Source: Acephala macrosclerotiorum
Taxonomy: Eukaryota > Ascomycota > Leotiomycetes > Helotiales > Mollisiaceae
Direction: 5' to 3'
Assembly: GCA_014904845.1 (NCBI GenBank)
Contig: MU119666.1
Span: forward strand, 1 to 30,823
DNA length: 30,823 nt
Under the pieces are notes generated by a model. The model ran no database searches. It worked only from the letters and a program-made list of their open reading frames with translations, and was not told the DNA's origin. Positions 20,465 through 29,330 of this stretch are shown one piece after another; position 1 is the stretch's first letter; each line of letters starts with the position of its first letter. Both the position numbers and the translations under genes were made by a program.

Positions 20465-23085
20465 TTATTCCTGCTCAGCTGCCACTTTGATTGCTTCTCT
20501 AGCAATCTTGACCTCGTCGCCGCGCTCGTTGAGGAGCAATCTCATTACTTTCGAGCTCGAATTCTCAGCTGCTACTTTGACCACCTCTTTAGTGATCTTA
20601 ACCTCGTCGCCGCGCTCGTCGAGGAGCAATCTCATCATTTTTAAGCCCGATCCCCAGGTTTCAGCTGCTGCTTTAACTACTTCTTCAGTAATCTTGACCT
20701 CGTCGCCGCGCTCGTCGAGGAGTAATCTCATAATTTCTAAGCCCGATCCCCAATTCTTAGCTGCTGCTTTGACCACCTCTTCAGTGATCTTAACCTCGTC
20801 GCCGCGCTCGTCGAGGAGTAATCTCATCATTTCTAAGCCCGAATACCAATTCTTAGCTGCTGCTTTAATTACTTTTTTAGTGATTTTAACCTCGTCGCCG
20901 CGCTCGTCGAGGAGCAATCTCATTACTTCTAAGCCCGAATCACAATTCTCAGCTGCTGCTTCAACCACCTCTTCAGTGATCTTAACCTCGTCGCCACACT
21001 TATCGAGGAGCAATCTCATCACTTCTAAGCCCCATACCCAGTTCTCAGCCGCTGCTCTGACCACCTCTTTTGTAATTGGGATGTTATCCCTTTTCAAGTA
21101 AAATACAACTGTTATTATTTTTTCGTCAAAACAACTTACAACTCGGATCATGTCTTCTTCTGTGATTTGAACATTGTCCCTTATTCGATCCGTTAGACTC
21201 CTCGCCAGCTCTGGTTTCCAATGCCTTGACCGGCCTTGTGCTTCATGTCGACTTATGTAAGTTGATACTAGGTTAGCTATACTGCTCAGCGTATCTTGAT
21301 GGTCCAACCCCTGCACCAGCTGGTTTATCCGTATCACTTGCAAAAGATATTCCTCTGCCTTCTCCCACTGCTCCTCACTCATACTTGTCAACGCGAGGTT
21401 TTCTATGCCTGCTAACTTGTGTGGATTCTCACACGCTCCCCCAAAACCATTTATTATTTCTTGGAGAATCTTGCTTGCCCCTTCGTACTCTCCCGACTCT
21501 CCTAAGGCCGATGCCACGTCATATAATCGGGCCGCTTTGTCCGAAGCTGTCTTTAAATACTCTGGCACTAGAGCATTTATCCCTATCGGAGTTTCGCATC
21601 CGACTCGATGTTGCAAATTCCAAGGGGACCTTTCCCAGTCCCAAACAAGTAGAAAGTTATGCGATAAATTTTCCGTCGCAACTAAGGGTTCTTGACCCTC
21701 AACGTATCTACTCTTCCTTCGCACAGACTTCCGAAGAGTAACTGCAATAACAATAACAGCAAAATGATCCCTGCATAGTCTAATGATAGTCGGCTTTGAA
21801 GCCCCGTGTAAAAGGCAGACGATGTCATTTTGCTGGATGGGCTTTGCCGAGGCCTGGAGAGTCCATCGAGAGCCATAATCCCTCTCATACTCTAAGGACC
21901 TACGCGCATCATTGAAAATGACTTCCACGTGCTGTCTGTCATACCTAGCACTGTCACCCTCTACCGAGGACACCTTGCCAATAATACAGCTCTTGCTCTT
22001 GATTACGGCTATCTCCCTCTTGTCCCAAGTTTCTACTGATACTCCTCGGGGGAGAATAAACTCGATAAGTTGCTGTAAGAGTGTCTTCCACGGAACTGCG
22101 TAGTCAGGCGATAAGCCAGCTGCGTTAGGATCATCAGAGCTCATGCCAAACAAGGCATACACCTTGTCGTGGTCCATAGTGGCCTCGCGGGTATGGTACA
22201 TATCGATAAGCTCGCTGAGAGTGAGTCCGCTTGATGGACTCGTTGCATATTTCGGCCGAAAGATTGCTCCCCTTATGAGGTAGGTTACTGAACGGATTAT
22301 ACTTTGCAAGTCTGGATGAGCTTTGTATGAAAGCTTCAGTTTGTTGAAACCCAAGCAAAAAACGTAGCCGTCTATCTGCGCAGAGCCACACATGATCAAA
22401 ACACGTCGAGCTGCGGCAACTTCCTGAAGTACCTGAATCAACTTTAGTGACTTCTCCGGATATTCTCGACCGTCTGCTAACATACCCAGATGCGCCGAAA
22501 CCACGGTCGCATAAGCAATTTAAGAATTGCTTCTTGACTCCTTTCGCTGTTCGATAAACTCGTAGACTCATCTTTTACTGCAACAATCTCAACTTCTGTA
22601 ACAACATTCTCATCTTCCGTAGCTACACCCTCATCTTCTGCAGCAACACGTATATCTTCGAGCGCTTGGTCGCTACCGTCTGCCGCCTCTCCGAGATAAA
22701 CGATTACACGGTCTGCTTGACCATAGATCTTTGCCATTAATTGAATCTGGCATTCTTTCTCTTGATCCCTTTTCTGGTCGATGCAAACAGAATCTGCCCA
22801 TATGATTCGTTCAAAAGTGCGATCTCGAAGACGTGATAACGCATTATGGAGATTTATCGTGATGGGCAGATCACATCCGTCTATGAGGACAGACTTAAGG
22901 TTTTCCGTGCTACCCCATACGTAGGATAAAGCTTCGTACAAATGAGCCCTCTCGCCCGATCTTTGGAGGGCGTAATTATGGAGTTTGCATTGTATAGGGG
23001 CTTCCTTGTCTTCATTCGGCATGAGGCGAAGCAGGCGAATGCTGTCAGCGCCCAGCGAGAGCGGGGAATAACTGTAGTGAGGCAT
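20465..23085 (-). CDS. HET-domain protein with TPR region and 32-residue repeats
   Basis: Fungal heterokaryon-incompatibility-type protein, 855 residues, expected in self/non-self recognition or programmed cell death; its partner is unknown. Exons are 23085-22486 and 22432-20465; the 53-bp intron (GTATGT...TTCAG, 22485-22433) restores RRIWVLQEVAAARR. The start ATG 23085 gives MPHYSYSPLSL, the usual opening of this family; the frame stays open upstream without another ATG. The HET domain spans about residues 45-215: YEALSYVWG (50-58), IIWADSVCIDQ (94-104), QLMAKIYGQADRVIVYLGE, RPWFRRIW. A TPR-like part (about 535-625) includes EQWEKAEEYLLQVIRINQL. Residues 653-855 are nearly identical 32-residue repeats. 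The protein is intact up to a stop that truncates the array. Acidic 7-residue repeats sit inside the HET region (residues 147-174). Confidence 0.9.
20468..21076 (-). repeat. Tandem 96-bp coding repeats in the HET gene
   Basis: Five full 32-residue units, one 30-residue unit and a partial unit share the pattern IT(E/K)EVVKAAA-N-x-GLE-MRLLLDERGDEVK. The marker ACCTCGTCGCC (+ strand) or its variants starts at 20511, 20601, 20697, 20793, 20889 and 20985, showing spacings of 90 and then 96 bases. The units are close to identical at DNA level, as in fungal NLR and HET-associated arrays known to change copy number. Confidence 0.9.
22564..22647 (-). repeat. Four 21-bp repeats encoding acidic heptads within HET domain
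   Basis: Consecutive codons give VAAEDEG, VATEDEN, VVTEVEI and VAVKDES (22647 down to 22564). They lie between VIVYLGEAADGSDQALEDIR and the RPWFRRIW motif. They look like a small in-frame minisatellite expansion of a normally shorter acidic loop. Confidence 0.7.
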
Positions 23086-24497
23086 GGCGTAAGATATGGT
23101 ACCCAGGAACTTGAAGCTTTGCGTGTTGGATAGTTGTGATGGGTAGTATAGCAAGCTCAGCGTTATCCTTCGGTCGATGTTGTCCAAGTCATCCTGCTGT
23201 TTTGCGACACGAGCACACCAGCTTCCGGCCCAGCCTTATTCACATGTCTCGGGTCGCCGGAGGCCAGCAGGGATGTGCACTACCCACAACCCTCGTGAGG
23301 TGGTGTGTGAAAGCCACAGAAGACGTGGACAAATGAAATATTTCATGGCAAAACGGCGCAAAGGCGCAGTCATACAGGGTACCTCCGAGAGACAATTCAC
23401 TGGAGCATGGACGCCCGTTTCTATAAGTGCACGGTGGAGTTTGAACATGATTAACATCCTATTCTCATATATATTTGAAGCCTTTGAAAAGGACGTCTGG
23501 ATGCAAGTTTTGGTTATTTGGGTCGAGTAAGGTTACCTAGTCACAAGCGAGCTAAAGATTTGGGGAAGCCAGTTTCGCAAGCGGATAACATGTGCAATAT
23601 CGCTTCTGTGTGGGGCTCAAAAATCGTGGGGTATTCGCCAAGGGAATCTTCACCAAGGGATATTTTCATCAGAGTGGACTTAGCGTGAATGGCCCGACAA
23701 CTCGTCCTCAAGGTTTCCCCAAGCGTATGGGATCGTCAGGAATGGTGGGGACTTGTCTAACGGAACATGGCGTATTCTGAACCAAGGTCTCTCTTCGTTC
23801 TTAATATTGATATGTAGTATCACCAGTAGCCTGATTTCGCTCATATCAGGCCGAAGCGGTCTGGGCGGCAGAAATAATCAAATCAGGAGTGGTGGCGCTG
23901 CAGGGATATATTCGTGACCTCAAGGCTGGATCAACGACGGTGAAATCCGACTCAGCCTCAGCGCATTCGGGCTGAGCGTGAACAGAGCCCTGTTTTCGCA
24001 ATAAACACCAATAAGACAACGTATTGGTGAAACTTGGCGGTGCTGATAAGCAGAGCATGGCCTAGGTACTCGATCCTCCCTAACTTGGAGATTTTGGTAA
24101 GAAGCACGTGAAAATCATTTTGCCAGCGTTCTCAATATCGAGCCTTGCATGGACTTTCTCAACCCGCTTCTTTTGAGCAAGGGCGATCGTGAACTACTAT
24201 TAGAAAGCTTTATAGAAGAAGTCTCTGAGCCTAGCCTCCTCGAATGCCCTGTTCAACCTGGGAGATTCAAGCGCTGGAACTCAGTATCATAAGCGAAAAG
24301 ACAAAGTGCAGCGAGAAGATCAGCATTGTTCATTAAACCACCACCAATATGCAATCAAATCCTTCCTCTTAATGCTCAAGACGTATCCTAGCATCAATCC
24401 AAAACGCCAAGCATGCGCCCGACCTACGATTACAGCGCATCCGAACAGACTAGCTCACCCCGCATTAACCCCATCTGTAAACTCTCATGCTCTCCTC
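23086..24497. other. No supported gene (1.4 kb)
   Basis: Contains the promoter side of the HET gene and the 3' side of the PQ-loop gene. Frames of 60-117 codons (for example 23177-23530 plus and 23846-24058 minus) have no recognisable domain. No RNA gene or mobile element is seen. Confidence 0.45.
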
Positions 24498-25703
24498 TTA
24501 CTCGACAGCAGAGGTGGTCTTCTTCGGACTATACATCCTGAACTGAACGAAGATAATAGCATCCTCAACCATCGTTCCCAGACTCCCAATCAACCATGGG
24601 AGATTGGTGTAGAGGTAGTCCTTCTCGACTGAATGGCAAAGGATACTCGCTCCATATGTTGCGTTGCCCATCAGGGAGAGGAGGAAGAACAGGAGAGCTA
24701 GACCTTCGCAAGATTTGTCTTGGTAATTCTTTACGATTTGGGGGATTCGTGCCCTTCTTCTCGTCAGCATTCCAGTTCACATGATCAACAACCGGAAAAC
24801 TCACCCAAGGTAGCAAACCGCACTGGCATATCCTAAGATCTTCGCTCCCAAAGCGGTCTTCATCGGCTCAACGAGATTGCTTCCATCCTCAGGCGTAGGC
24901 ATCCAAACACCACTCTGCCACGCAATCGCCCACCCAACAGCACCAACAACAATAACACTTAGAATACTAAGTGTGTTGTAGAGCCAGGGATTAGTCTCGT
25001 CTTCATCCTGCTCCAGAATCTTCGCCAGTGAATCCCTCCTTCCACTGATGGTACTCGATGCCCTTCGGTGAGATCCTGGGAGACCGATCGTGTCAGAAGA
25101 ACGACGGCGGGTCAAAAGAGGGGAGTCCTCGGTTGCTGTTGAGGAGGTGGTGTCCACGAATGCTTGGCGAACATTAGAGTTGATGCGGTTGTAGTATAGA
25201 CATTGGGAGATTAGGACGAAGTCTGCTAGGCAGAAGTAGAATGCTAGGGCGATGACGGTAGGGACGAGATCAGCCCAGAGAGCACCTGAAGAATATCAGT
25301 GAGTCACGTGAGCCCAACACAATGTCGTGGATGAGGTTCGTGTGGATGAGTTGATAAGATCAGCTTCGACTCAGGGTAGAAGTCCTTGGTCCAAGGTATA
25401 CGCATGAGGGATAGGAAGACATACCAGCAAGATTCGTAGCATCTCCAATCAGCCAGATGAACAGAAAACCCATAGAGATCCCCTCCGCCTTTCCCGTTTT
25501 GAAATTCAAATACAGCTGTGGGATCTACTCACTCATCAGCACCATCCCCAACCCAATATATCCTCAAAAAAAAACATCACACCACTCACCAAAAGAAAGA
25601 TCCAAGTCGCCAAACTGACACTCCCAAACACCCCAGATAAGGCTTCCTGCACCGTCAACTTGTCCCCCGTCACACTAAACCCACTCTGTAGCACAAAAGC
25701 CAT
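24498..25703 (-). CDS. PQ-loop transporter, Ypq/Stm1-like
   Basis: Seven-helix PQ-loop family membrane protein; fungal Ypq proteins move cationic amino acids across the vacuolar membrane and are related to PQLC2. Exons are 25703-25590, 25524-25425, 25285-24805 and 24753-24498, with introns of 65, 139 and 51 bp, giving 316 residues. The first PQ repeat is IPQLYLNFKTGKAEGISMGF (from residue 39) followed by FIWLIGDATNLAG. A Ser/Arg-rich loop (RRRSSDTIGLPGSHRRASS) lies in the middle and may be phosphorylated. The second repeat is ARIPQIVKNYQDKSCEGLA with FLLSLMGNATYG, then PWLIGSLGTMVEDAIIF. Both proline-glutamine pairs are present. The ATG at 25703 starts MAFVLQSGF, and every splice keeps the frame. 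It diverges from the NAD(P)-binding gene across 408 bp. Function is inferred from family; the substrate is not shown. Confidence 0.92.
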
Positions 25704-26111
25704 GTTTCTCAAGCAACTGTATCAATCTTGAATGTCGAGTATGTGAGAAGAAGTGGTGGAACAGGAGATGGATCTGTGTCGTGTGAGAGTCTCTGTCTTA
25801 TATCAGGGTAGATGTGATTGGAAGATGGTCGCATGCACAGTTTTTCTGCAGGGTTTTTCTTATCTCTCGGTTATGTCATGCGGCCTCGATAAGGTTACCT
25901 TGCATTTGCAGTCAAGCGCAGCCGCCGTAAGCGCGTGGTAATGGGGAATCGTTGTTCCGGATGTTTATGCAAGGAAGTCGTTGTCTGTCAGAGGGTTTCA
26001 TCCATTCTCATACGAACACGAGACAGTGAATCAGCACGAAGTCGAGGAGAGAGACTGCGTATTTTATTATCATGACGTAAATAACACTTCCGCATGCCTT
26101 TGGCATGATAC
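25704..26111. promoter_or_regulatory. Divergent intergenic promoter region
   Basis: The 408 bases between the PQ-loop start and the first ATG of the NAD(P)-binding gene must hold both promoters. It contains TGACGTAA (26073-26080), which matches a bZIP/CRE-like site, and a perfect palindrome CATGCC-TTT-GGCATG (26093-26107) ending four bases before ATG 26112. Whether either is used is unknown. Confidence 0.45.
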
Positions 26112-26942
26112 ATGACTAGGACCGATATTGAAGAAGAACAAAAGCTCACCATGATCCAGCTCGAGATGAAATACCACATTCTCCTCCTCGGAGGCAGCGG
26201 AATCTGCGGACTCATCTTCACGCGCGCAGCTCTCGAGGCAGGTCATACATTGACACTCTACGTGCGGACACCATCGAAGATCCCCGAAGACCTCTCCTCG
26301 AATACCAGACTGTCGATCATCCAAGGCGAGCTTGGGGATGAAGAAGGATTGAAGAAAGCAGCAGCCTGTGGCGCAGATGTATTCATCTCCTTCGCAGGCC
26401 CAACCCTAGGACGACGAGAAGGAACCGTAAGTCTACCATGATACCTTCCATCCTGACAGACATCCATATCCGTCACGACCTCTGGGACCAAACCTGACAT
26501 CCACCAGCCCATAACCAACGCCGTCAAAATCCTCTACCCCGCCCTCCTCTCCACCAAAACTTACAAACGCATCCTAATCCTCTCAACCGCCTCCTACACC
26601 GCCCCGGAAGACCGCGCCTCCCTCAAATGGTGGGTAGCAATAAACTGCTACATCAAAGTGATCGGCGGCGACACCTACACCGAAATCCGCGGCATGGCTG
26701 AAGAAACCGTTTCCTTGGGCGAAAAAATATCTTGGACTTTATTCCGAGTACCGCTGTTGAGAGGAGAGAAGTTGGATGATGATTGGAATAAGGGTGAACT
26801 AGGGGTAGAGGCTTGTTATGTAGGGGATAGGAAGGGGAGGGATGGGTTGTTTCTTGATAGGGGGCGTTTGGCGAGGTGGGTGTTGGGGGAGTTGGATGAG
26901 GGAAAGTGGGTTGGGTGTTCTCCGCTTGTCAGTAACACTTGA
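26112..26942 (+). CDS. NAD(P)-binding Rossmann protein (NmrA/atypical-SDR-like)
   Basis: Exons 26112-26426 and 26508-26942, with an 81-bp intron (GTAAGT...CCAG), encode up to 249 residues. After a short leader comes the dinucleotide-binding strand-turn HILLLGGSGICG (GxxGxxG), then LYVRTPSKIPED, GELGDEEGLKKAAACGADVF with ISFAG, KRILILSTASY, and a late WTLFRVPLLRG. This order fits NAD(P)H-binding proteins of the NAD_binding_10/NmrA-like group, which act as reductases, isomerases or redox sensors; the substrate is unknown. In-frame ATGs at 26112, 26151 and 26166 are all possible starts. 26151 has the better context (CTCACCATG), and 26166 starts directly before the Rossmann strand. The stop at 26940-26942 leaves the protein at normal length for small members, with no lesion seen. 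Confidence 0.85.
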
Positions 26943-27717
26943 AGGGCATACTTTGCTGTAAAAGGAACCATAGGAACCGAGAATGAAACCTTGAAGAATG
27001 TCCCTGGTTTTATGGGGGGTTAACAATTGGCATGAACGCGAGGGCTAGTACGACTGCAACTCCAACATTTAAGAATAGCAAGTGCTGTTAAAAAAATACT
27101 ATTTTGCATCTCATACATTGCGAACTTGAGCATTGTCCATACCTCTCTCGAACTTTCTTAGTCAAAGGCAATTCTCAGTATGCAAGCGCATAACCCCTTC
27201 AACTTCATCTCTATTAAGCACCGGCGTATCGTCGTAGCGAGTTCTGTCCACCTATTAAAAGAAAAGCCAACAAGACAAAAAAGCAGTTACTATGTAGGTT
27301 GACCTTTGTAGTACTAGTACACACAGATGCTGCGTATTTCTATACGTGGCAACTAGTATCGTTGCTTTAAGGACACACTACGGACATCAGGTGATAGAGA
27401 GTTCATCGTGAATTTCACGCTTTGGTTTGGATTCCTTGAAATGTTTTTGGGGACTGGGAGTCATTAGTATTATTCAATGCATGTGTTTAATTGTTTCTTG
27501 AGTCATTCATAGTGTATTATTCACAACATTCGAACCATGTCGACCCATGGTCTCTTTTTAAGATGGGATCGAGGATTCGAGCCTAATCCAGAGCTCTTCG
27601 ATACACAACCACACCACGAACCCCAAATCAAACTCAAACATACACCCCAAACATCCAAATTCTTCTCCACATCAGGCCACACGGCAACACAATTACCTCG
27701 AGGCTTGAGCATCCGAA
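26943..27717. other. No supported gene (0.8 kb)
   Basis: Mixed-composition sequence between the NAD(P)-binding gene and the zinc-finger gene. A 94-codon plus-strand frame at 27537-27821 overlaps the zinc-finger gene and has no domain. No repeat or RNA gene is recognised. Confidence 0.4.
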
Positions 27718-27906
27718 ATGCATTTCAGCGTCTCCGACCTACTCATCCTACTCGAAGTCTACAACAACCCGAAGAAGATAAGCTGGGGATGGAAGTGCTG
27801 CGAATGCGGGATGTCGAATAGTGATGCGGCTTTCAAGTGTTCTCAATGTGACCTGTTTGAGCGGATACATTGGCGTTGTGGCAAGTGCGAGGACTTGTAT
27901 TGTTGA
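27718..27906 (+). CDS. Small RanBP2-type zinc-finger protein
   Basis: A 62-residue single-exon frame from ATG 27718 (an in-frame TGA lies just upstream) to TGA 27904-27906. The C-terminal half reads WKCCECGMSNSDAAFKCSQC, fitting the RanBP2 zinc-finger spacing W-x-C-x2-C-x3-N-x6-C-x2-C exactly. It is followed by a second cysteine group, WRCGKCEDLYC. RanBP2-type fingers bind ubiquitin or single-stranded RNA; which applies here is unknown. The N-terminus (MHFSVSDLLILLEVYNNP) could be a short helix. It may be a true small protein or the surviving exon of a larger one. Confidence 0.55.
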   Translation: MHFSVSDLLILLEVYNNPKKISWGWKCCECGMSNSDAAFKCSQCDLFERIHWRCGKCEDLYC

Positions 27907-28221
27907 CCGCAGGGAGCGGGGGTTTGGATTTGATGAAAAATCGAGGGCGATGTATCAGGTCATTGGTTGAGCCAGTGCAGGGCGACTTTGGGAGGTGGGC
28001 TTGTCGGTTAGTCGCCTGAGGTTATCATAGTGGGTTTTATTACTGCGAGAGGCTGTTGTAGCCTGCCCAAAACAAAACCAGAAGAGGTCTGTTCCTTGTC
28101 TGCCTCATCTGCCTCCTCTCTTTCGTCTGTATCTTTTTTTGTTGCTATGTAAAGACTATTTTGCTCTTCATTGTGTCCTCTTTTCCATTTTCACGCCATT
28201 CTCTTCTACCCTACCTTCCTC
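27907..28221. other. No supported gene; pyrimidine-rich spacer
   Basis: A region between convergent loci with long C/T stretches (about 28085-28220). Nothing else is recognised; it probably contains 3' UTRs. Confidence 0.4.
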
Positions 28222-29310
28222 CTACCCCGCCGAAGCGGACGGCGTCGAAGCGGACGAACTCGGTCCTAGGTTTCCACTCACAAAGACTACAAGTACGGCT
28301 GCATAACTTCTCTTCGTCAGTCTCGAGTTTGAATTAGGCAAAAACGTACGTACGCAGCCGTCGCGGCGAACAATTCAGCCTTACTGTGAGCGAGAGATTG
28401 ATACTCATCGCAAAGAGGGCAGTGAAAAGGCATATAAGTCCCAGTCGAACGTCATTATTCGTCAGCAGATAAAGAGTGGGAATTGAGCCGATGAGTAGAG
28501 CGCCGATTATGATAACGTTCAAGATTGCATTTGCCCGTTCCATCCTTCGAATTGGAGTCTTGAATCTAATGCCGTAGGGAGAAGATCGCTAATTAGATTT
28601 AGCAAGGATTGAATACAGAGAGGGGAAGAGCGAGGAGACGAACGATCCAGAGCATCCGGAACAAGGGCCATTATACTACCATAAAAAGCAAATCGCTCTC
28701 ACGGTCTTTGCTGCAAGGAGACCAGGTCGTGCTCGTCCCTCAAGCAAGCTTTCTGGGGTCCCCAAAGGACAGGAACTCCGTGTTGACCGCCCATCCACAT
28801 TTGAATGGCTTTCAATCTCCCGGGCTGTGGCTTTTCCATCTTGAAGATCGTTTCTTGTCGGACTAGTGCGTCTTCTATTCTCAAGTCAGCACAGCACGAT
28901 CGCCATCAGATCGTCAGAATCGCACGGTATTCTCTCACAGCACTCCGTATTTTCATGATCACTTCTCGCCGTTGTATCTATGAGGGATCTGTACTTTTGG
29001 AAATTGCTCGCCATGATCTAAAACATTCAATGGTGTGGCGATCTGGTTGTATTCGCATATCTTGACTTTCGAGGGCATTGAGTTCGTCTTGTAATTCAAA
29101 CAGTTCTGCTTCCATGTATAAAGGATTGCGTGCCGCCAACGTTTTGAACGCGTGATATATAGAAATTAAATTGTCAGATTTGTTAGCTGTGGGTATAATA
29201 TTAGTGCAATAGTCACGTGCAGCACTAGGCTGCATTGGGACTAGCCCAACTGCGCTAGAGTTGAGGTTATATTTTTTAACTCTTACGCAATTTTTAGAGA
29301 AATGAACCAT
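28222..29310 (-). pseudogene. DUF6594 membrane protein, degraded and 5'-truncated
   Basis: DUF6594 proteins are an expanded fungal family of unknown function with C-terminal transmembrane helices. Remains in order: LAARNPLYMEAELFELQDEL (about 29150-29090), TIECFRSWRAIS, EVIMKIRSAVREY, KMEKPQPGRL, DEHDLVSLQ, then helices ILNVIIIGALLIGSIPTLYLL and VRLGLICLFTALF, AELFAATAA, a 55-bp intron (28353-28299), and VLVVFVSGNLG with stop TAG 28222-28224. Lesions: in-frame stops at 28978-28980 (TAG), 28906-28908 (TGA) and 28699-28701 (TGA), and net -1 shifts between 28699 and 28543 and near 28395. The first 40 or so codons from ATG 29310 are encoded by repeat edge copy B, so the original 5' end is missing. 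Codons before LAARN do not match the family well. Confidence 0.8.
29189..29262 (-). repeat. Repeat edge, copy B
   Basis: On the minus strand this reads AACTCTAGCGCAG, GCTAGTCC, CTGCACGTGACTA and TATACCCAC, the same order as copy A at 3884-3951 with small differences and a few extra bases. AT-rich DNA lies on the corresponding outer side in both. The two copies face each other in inverted orientation about 25 kb apart. Confidence 0.65.
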
Positions 29311-29330
29311 TTTATACGTATACTGAGAAT

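Noticed and set aside
20487..21101. A 204-codon plus-strand frame with regular repeats
   Set aside because: It is the antisense reading of the HET 96-bp repeats; periodicity comes from the real gene on the other strand.
22477..23187. HET gene starting upstream of 23085
   Set aside because: The frame is open upstream but has only a TTG; the ATG at 23085 gives the family's usual N-terminus.
1114..29310. A secondary-metabolite gene cluster linking P450, GH17, NAD(P)-binding protein and kinase
   Set aside because: No backbone synthase, transporter of the right kind or pathway regulator is present, and several members are broken.
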